A stretch of 64,000 nucleotides of DNA from Streptomyces chartreusis NRRL 3882 (GCF_900236475.1 NZ_LT963352.1:8775001-8839000), one strand, 5' to 3'; counted from the first letter of the stretch, positions 1-9,671 are shown. Numbers and translations: made by a program. The notes: generated by a model not told the origin, from the sequence alone.

Positions 1-152
1 AAGGGACGTCGGGAGCGAACCGGATGAGGCAGGTCCGAGGGGTCTGGCGTACCAGGCTCTCCATGGGCCACGCGGATCACGCCGGGAGTATTGAATCCGG
101 CACAGATCTCCAGCACGAGCAAGGTGCCGTCCGTGGGCGCGACGCGGTCGCG
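1..152 (-). pseudogene. C-terminal stump of a Sir2-like deacetylase
   Basis: On the minus strand one frame reads LLVLEICAGFNTPGVIR. A second frame, shifted by one base near position 74, continues WPMESLVRQTPRTCLIRF. Together they resemble the C-terminal part of Sir2-family NAD-dependent deacetylases, which I recall as carrying an LE.GVGFNTP.IIR strand followed by an LIR..P strand. An extra G in the CGC-G-TGG stretch explains the frame change. The N-terminal NAD-binding part is missing, because the piece is joined directly to a DsbA-like start, and the far end leaves the window. The family call rests on a short motif remembered without a search. Confidence 0.45.
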
Positions 153-205
153 CAGTAGGGGTCGAAGACGTAGGTCAGCCGCGCCCTCTCTCCTGTCGTC
201 GCCAT
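152..205 (-). pseudogene. First 18 codons of a DsbA-family (FrnE-like) gene
   Basis: The minus strand has an ATG at 205 preceded by an AAAGGA-type ribosome site. It starts a protein that reads RLTYVFDPYC and then leaves any thioredoxin-like sequence. Proteins of the DsbA/FrnE type begin with a YVFDPxCxWC redox strand. Here only the first cysteine survives before the sequence changes into the Sir2-like stump. The start and ribosome site are intact, so a short chimeric peptide of about 42 residues could still be made, but no oxidoreductase. It is divergent to the AraC-type gene, which may once have controlled it. Confidence 0.45.
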
Positions 206-307
206 GTGCCGTCCTTTCCGATTTCCGCCAGGGAGATGTTCCGTTTCCGCAGCGGCACGACCAACGTACGAAGACAGCGCTCGGAAAGCCGGATAAACTT
301 CCGACTG

Positions 308-1237
308 ATGATGGCCAAAAACCGACACCACTCCGTGCGTGAGGTCCCCGCAGTCGCGTTCGCCGCGCCCGCGGGCACTCCCGCCGGTGTCGAGGTCATG
401 TCGCTGGCCGAGCTACGGCGGCGCGTCTCTGAGGGCACCCTCGTGCGACCCCAGCGCCCCGACTTCCATCACCTGCTCACTCTCACCGCGGGCGACCTCC
501 GGCACGTCGTCGATTTCAACGGCTACGCCCTGCGGCCGGGCTCCTGGCTGTGGGTGCGCCCGGGGCAGGTGCATCAGTGGGGCGACCTCGCCAAGGCCGA
601 GGGCACTCTGATCCTCTTCCAGCAGGACGTGCTGGACCCGGCCACGGCGACGGCCGCCCGGGTCGACGACCCGCACGCCCCGGTCGTCATCGCCCCCGTC
701 GCCGCCGACGCCGGGGCGGTGGCCATGGCCGCGGAACACCTGAGCGGCGAGTTCCAGGCGCTCGGTCGCCTGCCTCTTGAAGTGCACATCGCAACCCTGC
801 GTCACCTCCTCGCCGTCCTGCTGCTGCGGCTGGCCCATCTCACCGTCCCGGTCGGCGGCCCCGCTACGGAGCCGGACGAGACCTACGTGCGGTTCCGTGA
901 CGCGGTCGAACGGCACTTCACCGCCACTCGACGGGTGGAGGACTACGCCCGCATGCTCGGCTATTCGGGGCGCACCCTCGCCCGGGCGACCCTGGCGGGC
1001 GCTGGGCTCGGCGCGAAGGAGTTCATCGACCGCCGGGTCGTGCTGGAGGCGAAGCGTCTGCTGGCGCACGGCGATGAGACCGCCGCCCAGATCTCGGACC
1101 GCCTCGGTTTCGTCACGCCCTCCCAGTTCAGCAAGTACTTCATGCAACGCACGGGCCGTTCCCCGATCGACTTTCGCCACGGGGCCCGGGGTCGTGCCGA
1201 GGGCCCCGGACCGTCGGCGGCCCTCGGCCAGGAGTGA
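308..1237 (+). CDS. AraC family transcriptional regulator
   Basis: DNA-binding transcription factor. The N-terminal half (about residues 40-180) is a cupin-like sensor with the typical phrase LRPGSWLWVRPGQVHQW. The C-terminal 100 residues carry two helix-turn-helix units: VEDYARMLGYSGRTLARA, then AAQISDRLGFVTPSQFSKYF ending in TGRSPIDFR, the AraC/XylS signature. Two adjacent ATGs at 308 and 311 are the likely start, giving about 309 residues. In-frame upstream ATGs exist at 206 and 230, but the encoded extension is arginine/serine rich and unlike the family. The gene is divergent from the DsbA-like stump, so its original target may be lost. Ligand unknown. Confidence 0.85.
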   Translation: MMAKNRHHSVREVPAVAFAAPAGTPAGVEVMSLAELRRRVSEGTLVRPQRPDFHHLLTLTAGDLRHVVDFNGYALRPGSWLWVRPGQVHQWGDLAKAEGTLILFQQDVLDPATATAARVDDPHAPVVIAPVAADAGAVAMAAEHLSGEFQALGRLPLEVHIATLRHLLAVLLLRLAHLTVPVGGPATEPDETYVRFRDAVERHFTATRRVEDYARMLGYSGRTLARATLAGAGLGAKEFIDRRVVLEAKRLLAHGDETAAQISDRLGFVTPSQFSKYFMQRTGRSPIDFRHGARGRAEGPGPSAALGQE

Positions 1238-1357
1238 AGGCACCGCGCAGTTGACGATTCCATCTGGAAGCTTCGTTGCAGCAGTCCGTGACACGGAGCC
1301 CGATCGCCCTCGGTCACCCAGCGTGCGCGCGGGAGCCTGCCGGACGACAATCAGCCC

Positions 1358-2158
1358 GTGAACCGGTACCAGCGGATGCTCCACCACGCGTGGGACCGGC
1401 TCGCGGCCTACGAGCTCATCCGGCGCGCTCGTGACCTGGAGCTGATGCACCGGGCCATGGGGTTTGCCACCCTCGCCCTGGTCACGCTGGCGCCACTGCT
1501 GATCGTCGTGGCCGCGGCCGACCCACTGGAACGGGGAGGTTTCGCGGCCTGGCTGGTGGACGGCATGGGCCTGTCCGGACGGTCGGCCCAAGCGGTGACG
1601 GAGATCATCAGTCCGCCGCGCAAGGTGATCGGCACCACCAGCGTGTTGGGTGGGATCGCGCTGGCCGTCTTCGGAGTGACGTTCGCGGGCAGCGTGCAGA
1701 ACGCCTACGAGCGCATCTGGAATCTCTCTCCCGGCCGGTGGCACCGCATCTGGCGGCAGGCGCTCTGGTTGGTCGCGCTGACGGCCTATCTCTACCAGCA
1801 AGAGAAGACACAGACCGCGCTGCACGGCTGGCAGCGGATCGCCCTGTCGACGGTGACGGGCGTGCTGTTCTTCTGGTGGGGACAGCACTTCCTCCTGGGC
1901 AACCAGGTCCGCTGGCGCGACCTGCTGCCTGGCGCGGTCGCCACCATGATGGCCCTGGGCGGGCTGCGCGCCTTCTCCTATTTCGTCTTCACGCCCCTCA
2001 TCGTGACCAACGCGATCAGTTACGGCACTGTCGGCGTCGTGCTCGTGGTGGAGTCCTGGCTCATCGGTGTCGGGTTCGTCTTCTACGGGGGTGCCCTTTT
2101 CGGTCGATGGTTCTGCGAGCACCATTGGCACGCCCGAGGCGACGCTGCGGGGGCTTGA
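1358..2158 (+). CDS. YihY/UPF0761 (BrkB-type) membrane protein
   Basis: Integral membrane protein of the YihY family, once misannotated as ribonuclease BN. About 266 residues with roughly six hydrophobic segments: MGFATLALVTLAPLLIVVAA near residue 30, VLGGIALAVFGVTFAGS near 95, then segments near 140, 165, 195 and 220. The family phrase SVQNAYERIWNLSPGRWHRI lies between the second and third segments. A GTG start at 1358 is used because it opens the frame 120 bases after the AraC gene; its ribosome site is weak. Molecular function is unsettled for the family. The context gives no pathway. Confidence 0.8.
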   Translation: MNRYQRMLHHAWDRLAAYELIRRARDLELMHRAMGFATLALVTLAPLLIVVAAADPLERGGFAAWLVDGMGLSGRSAQAVTEIISPPRKVIGTTSVLGGIALAVFGVTFAGSVQNAYERIWNLSPGRWHRIWRQALWLVALTAYLYQQEKTQTALHGWQRIALSTVTGVLFFWWGQHFLLGNQVRWRDLLPGAVATMMALGGLRAFSYFVFTPLIVTNAISYGTVGVVLVVESWLIGVGFVFYGGALFGRWFCEHHWHARGDAAGA

Positions 2159-2270
2159 GCGCGCAAGGCCGCAGCGATGCGGTCGCCGCATGACGGCAGC
2201 GGGCTCGAGCGGGCTCACGCGGCGGAAGTGTCGGCGAGGTCTGCCACCCGTGCCATGGCGTCGTCGTTTG

Positions 2271-3308
2271 TCACTCCTCGACCGGCGTCGGCGCCTTCGC
2301 GGGCAGCGCGCGCCCCGTGGTGAACGCGAACTCGGTGAAGCCGTCCCGCCCGCACACGCCGGTGATCGTCGTCTCTACGGCGCCCGGACCGCGCACCGCC
2401 GCGAGCTCGAACTCGATGCCGGTCTCGGAGCGCGTTCCAGAACCGACGTACCGGGCCGGCCCACTCGGGTGGTGCACCGCGATGTGGAGGCCCGAGGCGC
2501 CGTCGGGGTGGCACAGCACGATCATGCTCGTGTGATACGACCCGTCGACGGGCGCCCTGCTCGCGACCAGCCCGGCGACCGCAGGACGTTCCAGCCTGGA
2601 ATACGGTGCGAAGACGTCGGCGTTCACGATCACCGCGTAGGTCCGCGCCCCGCACCGGACCGTGGTGACCGGGCTGCTGTCGAGCGGTAGCCCGTAGTTG
2701 TCGGACGCCACGTCCGCCGCCACCTTCGACGCGGTGCCGACCGGGGCGGGCTCGGCCTGCCCCACCTCGGCGGGCTGCGGTGGAGCCGGCGCGGGGAGGA
2801 CGTCCTCCGGGCGGACGCCCGGCAGCTCGAACCCCGTGCGGCCGAGCCGGTACGCCACGACCGACCTGGCGAAGGCGACGTGATCGCGCAGGTCCGCCGG
2901 TGCGTCGTCGAGCATGTCGGTGAGCGCGGGAACGGCCTGCTCGGCTCCGATCCGTGCCAGCCCGGCCACGATCTTGTGCCGGACGACCGCGGACGGCTCG
3001 TCCGGCAGGGCCGCCAGCAGATCGGTTTCGGCGGTGCCGTCGGTCCTGGACAGCAGTGTCGCGCCAGCGGCGCGGACGGTGTCGTCGGCGTCGCGGTCCT
3101 CCAGCGCCGCACGGAACAGCTCCCCGCCCTCCGCGGTGCCGGTGAAGCACGAAAGGGCCTTCACGCGCAGCGCGGCACGCGACTCGCCGCGCGCGATAGC
3201 GGCCAGCTGGGCGCTGTCGTCCGGCGGGAGCTGTGCGACCGAGGCCGGGTCGGGGGTGTGCTCGCCGCGCAGGATCTGAGCCACCGGTGGAGACAGTTCG
3301 CTTGACAT
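2271..3308 (-). CDS. HEAT-repeat protein paired with a lectin-protease
   Basis: 345-residue soluble protein without a signal peptide. Residues about 30-170 form helical HEAT-type repeats such as DDTVRAAGATLLSRTDGTAE and SAVVRHKIVAGLARIGAEQA. A Pro/Ala-rich linker around 180-200 leads to a predicted beta-rich C-terminal domain (RTYAVIVNADVFAPYSRLER onward) that I do not recognise. The ATG at 3308 has a GGAG site. It lies 13 bases after the lectin-metalloprotease stop, so the two are almost certainly cotranscribed. HEAT scaffolds bind partners; a role as inhibitor, chaperone or adaptor of the upstream protease is inference. Confidence 0.75.
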   Translation of the reverse strand: MSSELSPPVAQILRGEHTPDPASVAQLPPDDSAQLAAIARGESRAALRVKALSCFTGTAEGGELFRAALEDRDADDTVRAAGATLLSRTDGTAETDLLAALPDEPSAVVRHKIVAGLARIGAEQAVPALTDMLDDAPADLRDHVAFARSVVAYRLGRTGFELPGVRPEDVLPAPAPPQPAEVGQAEPAPVGTASKVAADVASDNYGLPLDSSPVTTVRCGARTYAVIVNADVFAPYSRLERPAVAGLVASRAPVDGSYHTSMIVLCHPDGASGLHIAVHHPSGPARYVGSGTRSETGIEFELAAVRGPGAVETTITGVCGRDGFTEFAFTTGRALPAKAPTPVEE

Positions 3309-3321
3309 GTCCGCTCCTACT

Positions 3322-4719
3322 TCATATGTGGACGACCATGCAGTGCTTCTTCATCAGGTCGCCCTGCCAGGCGAGGATCCTCGTGTTGCTGTTGGAGGAA
3401 CCGTTGTTCCCGATGAAGTTGTCCGCGTCCGCGATGTGGTCCAGGCCGAGATAGTGGCCGATTTCATGCGCGAACGTGTTCCCGCTGTTGCCGAGATCGC
3501 CGTTGAGCGAGACCACGGCTCCGGTCATCACACTGCCACCGGCGTTCTTGTCGCACGGTCCGCCGACCGCCGACCAGCCGTCGGCGCCGTTCATCGAACG
3601 CACCACGAACACATCCAGCGCGGCGTTCGGTACGGTCCACCCGTCCGTCAACTGTTCGGCTTCCGCCGCACTGTCGATGATCTCCAGCGCGCCCGCGTCC
3701 GCCGCGGAGATGACGTAGCGGCGTACTGTGCCGACATTGAAGTCGGCCTGGCAGTAGATCTGCCGCGTGGCGGTGAGCGAGTTCAGCATCTGTTCGATGT
3801 TCGCCGCGGTGAAATTGTCGCGCCCGACCGAGATGAGGTTGACGTCGATCGTCGGGATCCGTGGCACCCACCACCGCTGCCATACGTTCGCGTCCAGTCC
3901 GCGCGCGAAGACCTGTTCACGCTGCGCGCTCGTCGACGCCAGCGCGACCTCGGCGGTGATCGCGCCGTCGGCGTGCCGGCCCCAGGGATGCCAGTTGTTG
4001 TCGTACCAGGCGAGCTGCCACAGGCCGTCGTCGCTACCGCGCACATAGACGTTGGCCACCTGGGGATTGCGCGAAATGGTGCTCGGACCACCGCGGAAAC
4101 CCCCGGAGGGGGCGCCGAGATTGAAGTACCCCGACCAGCCGGGCCCCGCCTGCCAGAACTTGTGGTGCACGTTGCCGTCGGTGCCTCGGACGAAGACGTG
4201 CTCGTGGTTGGGTCCCATCGATCCGGCGGTCGGATCGGAGGCGAGCACCATACCGTCGTTGTGCCGGGCCCACGGGTGCCAAGTGCTGTTGTACCAGGGG
4301 AGCTGCCACAGCGCGTCGTCGTTTCCGCGCACGTAGACGTTGGCCACCTGGGAGTTCCGCGAAACCGTCGCCGGACTGCCCTTGAATCCCCCGGGCGGCG
4401 CGCCGAGGTCGAAGTAGGGCGACCAGCCCGAGGCTGCTTTCCAGAACTTGTGGTGCAGATGTCCGTCGGCTCCACGGACGAACACGTGCTCATGGTCGAT
4501 TCCCATGGACGCGACGGCGGGCGACGAGGTCAGCTGCATGCCGTCGCCGTGCCGCCCCCAGCCATGCCACTGCACCCCGAAATAGGCACGCTGCCACAGC
4601 GCGTTGTCGGTGCCGCGCACGTAGATGTTGGTGATGCCGTCGCTCCTTGCGACCGAGGCGGGGCGGCCGACGATTCCTCCGGACGGTGCGGACATCGGGA
4701 TCCACGCACTCCAGCCCAT
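3322..4719 (-). CDS. Beta-propeller lectin fused to metzincin zinc protease
   Basis: 465-residue protein. Residues 1 to about 265 contain repeated blades with the phrases NVYVRGNDDALWQL and HEHVFVRGTDG, typical of PLL/tectonin-like sugar-binding propellers. The C-terminal third is a peptidase with HEIGHYLGLDH at residues 418-428 (the HExxHxxGxxH zinc site of metzincins) and a later LMKKHCM that could supply the Met-turn. No signal peptide is visible. The inner ATG at 4719 is preferred over 4749 because a GAGGTGA ribosome site precedes it by a proper distance. It heads a two-gene operon with the HEAT protein. Likely substrate: glycosylated surface protein (inference). Confidence 0.85.
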   Translation of the reverse strand: MGWSAWIPMSAPSGGIVGRPASVARSDGITNIYVRGTDNALWQRAYFGVQWHGWGRHGDGMQLTSSPAVASMGIDHEHVFVRGADGHLHHKFWKAASGWSPYFDLGAPPGGFKGSPATVSRNSQVANVYVRGNDDALWQLPWYNSTWHPWARHNDGMVLASDPTAGSMGPNHEHVFVRGTDGNVHHKFWQAGPGWSGYFNLGAPSGGFRGGPSTISRNPQVANVYVRGSDDGLWQLAWYDNNWHPWGRHADGAITAEVALASTSAQREQVFARGLDANVWQRWWVPRIPTIDVNLISVGRDNFTAANIEQMLNSLTATRQIYCQADFNVGTVRRYVISAADAGALEIIDSAAEAEQLTDGWTVPNAALDVFVVRSMNGADGWSAVGGPCDKNAGGSVMTGAVVSLNGDLGNSGNTFAHEIGHYLGLDHIADADNFIGNNGSSNSNTRILAWQGDLMKKHCMVVHI

Positions 4720-4980
4720 GAAACTCACCTCAACTCGGGAAGAACCCATTCGGCTTGGAGTCAGGCGTGAAAAATCAGGGAAGACATGAGCGAAATGCTG
4801 ATGCGAGCCCCTTTGGCTGGTGGAACGGGCCAGGAGGAAGGGTGACGGTTCAACCTTCTGCGGGTGACCGCACGGGACATCGAATTTCCGCTACCAGCGT
4901 CGCTCTCGCAGCGCCCTCTCGCAACTTGCCCGGAGAGCGGCGTGGGCGTATCCGGGCCGGGGATAGTTCGGGCCATGACG

Positions 4981-5008
4981 AAGGGGCCGTTCTCCGGAAC
5001 GGTCCCTT
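4981..5008 (-). terminator. Hairpin downstream of the tRNA-Pro remnant
   Basis: A 12-base-pair stem (one G-U pair) with loop TCCG: arms AAGGGGCCGTTC and GAACGGTCCCTT. It begins about 20 bases past the 3' end of the tRNA-Pro remnant in the minus direction, where a tRNA terminator is expected. It has no clear T-run. Confidence 0.6.
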
Positions 5009-5027
5009 GACTCCCGACTCTCACGAG

Positions 5028-5753
<726 letters not shown>

Positions 5754-5768
5754 TCGACAAGACGCTGC

Positions 5769-7706
5769 CTAGGGCAGGTCCCTCGTCGTGCTCGCGACCA
5801 GGCGGCCGACCTCGAATCCCTCCAGGTGGGCGGTGTGTGCGGAGGCTGCGCCGGGGACCAGCAGGTCCGCCTGGCCGCCGGTGAGGTCGACGGACGCGCG
5901 GGGGCGCTGGTCGAGGTAGACGTCGACGCGGTCGACGTTCTCCGCCGCGAGCTTCAGATGGAGCGCGCCATCGGCGGGGGAGGCCTCCGTGATCGCCACG
6001 GCGTGCGGAGTCAGACCCTGGAGGAGTCGGCCCGCGTGGTCCAGGAGATCGGTGTTGTCCTCCAGCAGGTCGCGGCGCGTCATGCGATGCAGCTCGTCGG
6101 GGACGATGCCCAGGTCCTCCACCGGCGTGCCCGAGTTCGGGCCGACCCGCAGCGTGCGGCGTATCGACACCCGCATCCCGGCGCCCCTGGGCAGGAGCCT
6201 GTAGGGCGTGCTCGGGTCGTCCGCCAGGAACTCGGACAGCAGGTCGTGCGTCCAGACGTTGGCGCCGCCTGCGCCCGTGTTCTCGGCGGTGCCGAGCACG
6301 GGGCCGATGCCGTGGTCCTGGAAGCCCGCCGCGAAGATGTCCGTGGCCGAGTAGCAACGGGCGTTGGTGATGAGCACGACGGGCCCGAAGTACTGCTGCC
6401 CGATGGCGTTGGCGCCGTTCTCGGGGCTGATCGGGAAGGCGCCGGAGTAGACCGAGCCGGTCTCGACGGCCTGCTCCATGGACGGCACCCAGGGGCCCAG
6501 ATCCAGCCCCGGTCCGCCCTGGAACCGCCGGCAGATCCGCAGATTGAGCGGGGTGTTGACGAACTGCACCGGCTCGGGGGTGATCCGGCGCGGTGTCAGC
6601 GTCTGCAGGGTGAACTCCGCGGCGTGGATGTGCCCTCCGCCGTTGTCCCGTACGTCCACGATGAGACCGCCCTGCGGCAGTTGCCGGATGAGCCGCACGA
6701 ACTCGGCGACGAACGAGCCGGGGCTGTTGACGTTGAACGTGAAGATACGGATGTGGCCGAACGTTCCGGACTGCGTGGTGACGGCCCGGGCCCGGAACAC
6801 CTTGGGCATGGTGGTGGCGATCTCGCCCGCCCCCAGGTCCGGCAGGGCCTCGTTCGCCTCGGCCGCCCGTTCCTGGGCGACCACACTGGGCGCGAACAGC
6901 AGCACCTTGGCCCGCTGGGTCTCGTCGCCGTCGAGGTCCAGGCCCTGGAACACGGCTGTGTCCCGGTCGGCGGAGACGAACGAGGGCAGGTTCTCCACGA
7001 TCTGCCAGCTCTGCCGGAGTTCCCGGGCCGTTCCGGAGCGGTCGATGTAGCTGACCGTCACCCACTCCTCCAGCGGCGGGAGGTGGATGACGAGCGGCCG
7101 CACCGTCAGCGACTGCACGCCCCGGCTGCGCCGGGCCGCCGTGTTGCTGCCGGCGAACCGGGCGGCGTTGAGGTCCACGGCGTCCAGGATGGGGATGCCG
7201 CTCCAGTGGGTGATCTCGACCCCCGGCTCGAACCCCGGCGCCGAGAAGCCGCTCACCACATGGGTGACGAGGAACCTGGTGCGGTCCTGCTCCGTGCAGG
7301 ACTCGACCAGGAACGGCAGGAAGGCGATCTTGCCTTTGAAGGGGTCGGGCAGCAGGTAGTTGGTGTGCAGGTCCCGCACCGAGTGGAATATCTCGGACAT
7401 CTCCGCGTGGAACTGCCACTCCCTCGGCATGCTCTGCGGTGTCTGCCGCTCCATGCGCCGGCGCAGCAGCCGCAGCCGCTGGACCGGGTTGACCGCGTGC
7501 ATAGCGGTCTTCAGCGGCAGGTGGACGTAGTTCTGCTCCAGCAGCACCACGGCCTGGTCGACGAGGAGCCGACGGTCCTCCAGGGACAACTGGCCGGCGT
7601 CATGCAGGAAAGCGGGCAGGGGAGCCGCAGCGAGCAGGTGGTCGCGTACCGGTTCCGCCGTGTTCTGGAGGAAGTCGGGTGTGTTCTCATGAACCGATTG
7701 GGTCAT
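5769..7706 (-). CDS. S41 family (tail-specific type) serine peptidase
   Basis: 645-residue protein without signal peptide or membrane segment. The central part carries the S41 core: GGLIVDVRDNGGGH near residue 350 and ITNARCYSATDIFAAGF with the candidate nucleophile Ser453. N-terminal residues 40-130 hold a helical region and DLHTNYLLPDPFKGK, as in related S41 proteins. No PDZ domain is obvious between them. The last 100 residues form a beta-rich tail. It starts 48 bases after the protease-nuclease gene and is probably cotranscribed with it. Cytosolic location separates it from secreted CtpA-type enzymes. Substrate unknown; processing of its neighbour is an untested idea. Confidence 0.8.
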   Translation of the reverse strand: MTQSVHENTPDFLQNTAEPVRDHLLAAAPLPAFLHDAGQLSLEDRRLLVDQAVVLLEQNYVHLPLKTAMHAVNPVQRLRLLRRRMERQTPQSMPREWQFHAEMSEIFHSVRDLHTNYLLPDPFKGKIAFLPFLVESCTEQDRTRFLVTHVVSGFSAPGFEPGVEITHWSGIPILDAVDLNAARFAGSNTAARRSRGVQSLTVRPLVIHLPPLEEWVTVSYIDRSGTARELRQSWQIVENLPSFVSADRDTAVFQGLDLDGDETQRAKVLLFAPSVVAQERAAEANEALPDLGAGEIATTMPKVFRARAVTTQSGTFGHIRIFTFNVNSPGSFVAEFVRLIRQLPQGGLIVDVRDNGGGHIHAAEFTLQTLTPRRITPEPVQFVNTPLNLRICRRFQGGPGLDLGPWVPSMEQAVETGSVYSGAFPISPENGANAIGQQYFGPVVLITNARCYSATDIFAAGFQDHGIGPVLGTAENTGAGGANVWTHDLLSEFLADDPSTPYRLLPRGAGMRVSIRRTLRVGPNSGTPVEDLGIVPDELHRMTRRDLLEDNTDLLDHAGRLLQGLTPHAVAITEASPADGALHLKLAAENVDRVDVYLDQRPRASVDLTGGQADLLVPGAASAHTAHLEGFEVGRLVASTTRDLP

Positions 7707-7754
7707 GGCGATGCGCCAGTCCTTCGTGATGTCTGATCGGGGCTTTGAAGGGCG

Positions 7755-9671
7755 TCAGCCCCACTGGATGTCGGCCGTGCTCTCCAGCGGCGGGCGGTCC
7801 GCCGCCGCCTCGGGCAGATGCAGGGTGTCGCCCTTGTGGAGAGCGGCGGGGAAGCGCAGCCGGGTGCGGTCCTCGACCTCGCCGAGGGTGACCTGGAAGA
7901 CCCGGAACTCGTCCAGTTCCAGCGCTTCGAGCTGGTCCAGGTTCTGGGTGAGCAGAAACGCCCTGGCCTTCAGTTCGCCGTTCTCGGTGAAGGCGATGAC
8001 CTTGTAGAACTCCCGGGGTATGCGCACGTCCCGGTAGGGCCGGTCGTCGTCCTGGAAGACCGGCCCGCCGAAGACGCTGATCCTCAGGTCGTCGACGTCG
8101 ACATCGGCGAAGACCGCGTCCTCCAGAGCGCCCCACACCCCGTTCTTCGCGCTCTGGTTGAAGTCGTCCATCTGCGGGGTGATGTTGGTGTAGAAGAACG
8201 AGTCGGTGTTGGCCTTGCGCGCCTCCGGCAGGCTGCCCCAGAGCAGGTCGGCGCGGCGGGCGATGTGCCCCCGGTCGAGCCGGTTGGCCTGGTACAGCTC
8301 GTTGCCGACCTGTGCCGTGCCGGGCAGCCGCCCGTCCTTGACGAAGGGGATGCCGCTGCGGCTGAGCTTCTTCAACGAGCCGCCGTCGACGTTCCAGGCC
8401 ACCCAGAACGGGAAGCGCCTCTTCTTGTTCAGGGTGAGGGAGAAATGCGTGTACGGGATGACCGGCGAGCCGTCCAGAAGGGCGGCGTCCCGCGCGAGGT
8501 CGGCGTCCAGCTCCGGGGTCTCGACCCGTGCGCCGAGGAAGTCGGCGTCGTAGCCGGCGATGATCTCCAACTGCTCAGGCGCCGGCTGACTGAGGGTGAT
8601 GTCGAGCTTCTCGAACACCGATGTCGACAGGCAGGCAAGGGCGTGCTCGTCCGGATCGCCGGTGCCCTCGCCGGCGAAGTGCAGCCCGGCCAGCACCGTG
8701 CTCACCCGGTCGTCGCCCTCCTTGAACAGCCACACCGCGCCGGAGTCACCGCCGCTGCTGACCTCACCTTCCGCCGACGGGTGGTCGGGGTCCGGGCCGA
8801 TCTCGAAGCACCCGATGGTTTGCAGGCCCGTCACACCGCCGTAGTTGATCTTCGCTATGGTGTCGACGCGGCGGACGATGCCATGGGTGACCCCGGTGGA
8901 CCGGCCGCTCTTGACCACCTTGTCGCCGAGCTCGGGTTCCCCCAGGGCCCGGGGGGCGACGTCCAGTTCTAGGATCTCCGAAAGGAAATCGCGGTCCTCG
9001 ATGGTCGCCACCGCGCAGTCCCCGGCCACGCCGAGGTGGGAGCGCTTGAGCACGCCCATCCGGTTGCGGTCGATGCGGTTGTCGTCCCGTGTGCCGGGCT
9101 GCACGACCTCGATCCCCAGCTCGCCGAACGGCCCGTGCAGCACGTGCCAGTTGCTGAGCACGTACGGTGTGCCGTCGGCCCGGTCGAACACGAGGCAGCC
9201 GATGGTGCCGGCCGACACCGTCACCGCGCCGACGCTCGCCCCGGGCCGGATGGGATCCAGCCGGCTCTTGCGCGTCGGGCTCTCGACCTCGGCCACCATG
9301 TGGAAGCTCGGCTTGTAGGTGCGCTCGATGACATCGGTGGGCACCTCGACGCCGTCGACGGTGATGGTGGCCGGGATCAGCGAGGTGCCCAGGGACTCCA
9401 GTGCCTCCGGCTCGGCCTTGGTCGCCACGGTGAACTGCAACGCCACTTCGCCGCCCGGCTGATCGCCGGTCGTCTTGCGACCGACGCCCACCGAGGTGAT
9501 GTTCGGATCCTCCAGCAGGTGCGGGCCCCGGACGCGGATGTACTGCCGCAGCGACGAGATGAGGTCATCGTCGGCGGGTGAGCCCTTCTTCGCCGAGGCC
9601 GCCTTCGACGCGGACTTTGGTTGCGTTGTCTTCGAGGCGGTCTTCTTCGTGTTCGTGGTTCTGGCGGCCAT
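7755..9671 (-). CDS. Trypsin-like protease fused to DRGH-type nuclease
   Basis: 638 residues in three parts. Residues 1-35 are a Lys/Ala/Thr-rich tail. Residues about 40-360 form a chymotrypsin-fold protease with His176 (SNWHVLHG), Asp218 (AGDCAVATI) and Ser310 (GGDSGAVWLF). Residues about 395-638 form a DNA/RNA non-specific endonuclease (EndoG/NucA type) with the catalytic DRGH at 466-469 and YTNITPQ...FNQ with the metal-binding Asn near 505. All six key residues are present, so both activities look intact. No signal peptide is seen. The start at 9671 is chosen for its GAAGGGA site; the longer upstream frame is low-complexity. It is the first gene of a pair with the S41 peptidase. Confidence 0.85.
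   Translation of the reverse strand: MAARTTNTKKTASKTTQPKSASKAASAKKGSPADDDLISSLRQYIRVRGPHLLEDPNITSVGVGRKTTGDQPGGEVALQFTVATKAEPEALESLGTSLIPATITVDGVEVPTDVIERTYKPSFHMVAEVESPTRKSRLDPIRPGASVGAVTVSAGTIGCLVFDRADGTPYVLSNWHVLHGPFGELGIEVVQPGTRDDNRIDRNRMGVLKRSHLGVAGDCAVATIEDRDFLSEILELDVAPRALGEPELGDKVVKSGRSTGVTHGIVRRVDTIAKINYGGVTGLQTIGCFEIGPDPDHPSAEGEVSSGGDSGAVWLFKEGDDRVSTVLAGLHFAGEGTGDPDEHALACLSTSVFEKLDITLSQPAPEQLEIIAGYDADFLGARVETPELDADLARDAALLDGSPVIPYTHFSLTLNKKRRFPFWVAWNVDGGSLKKLSRSGIPFVKDGRLPGTAQVGNELYQANRLDRGHIARRADLLWGSLPEARKANTDSFFYTNITPQMDDFNQSAKNGVWGALEDAVFADVDVDDLRISVFGGPVFQDDDRPYRDVRIPREFYKVIAFTENGELKARAFLLTQNLDQLEALELDEFRVFQVTLGEVEDRTRLRFPAALHKGDTLHLPEAAADRPPLESTADIQWG

Noticed and set aside
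413..2218. 601-residue antisense frame across the AraC and YihY genes
   Set aside because: Composition is a shadow pattern; both plus-strand genes have family motifs.
2067..2690. 207-residue plus frame opposite the HEAT gene
   Set aside because: Overlaps the end of YihY and is antisense to a coherent HEAT protein; Arg/Pro-rich shadow.
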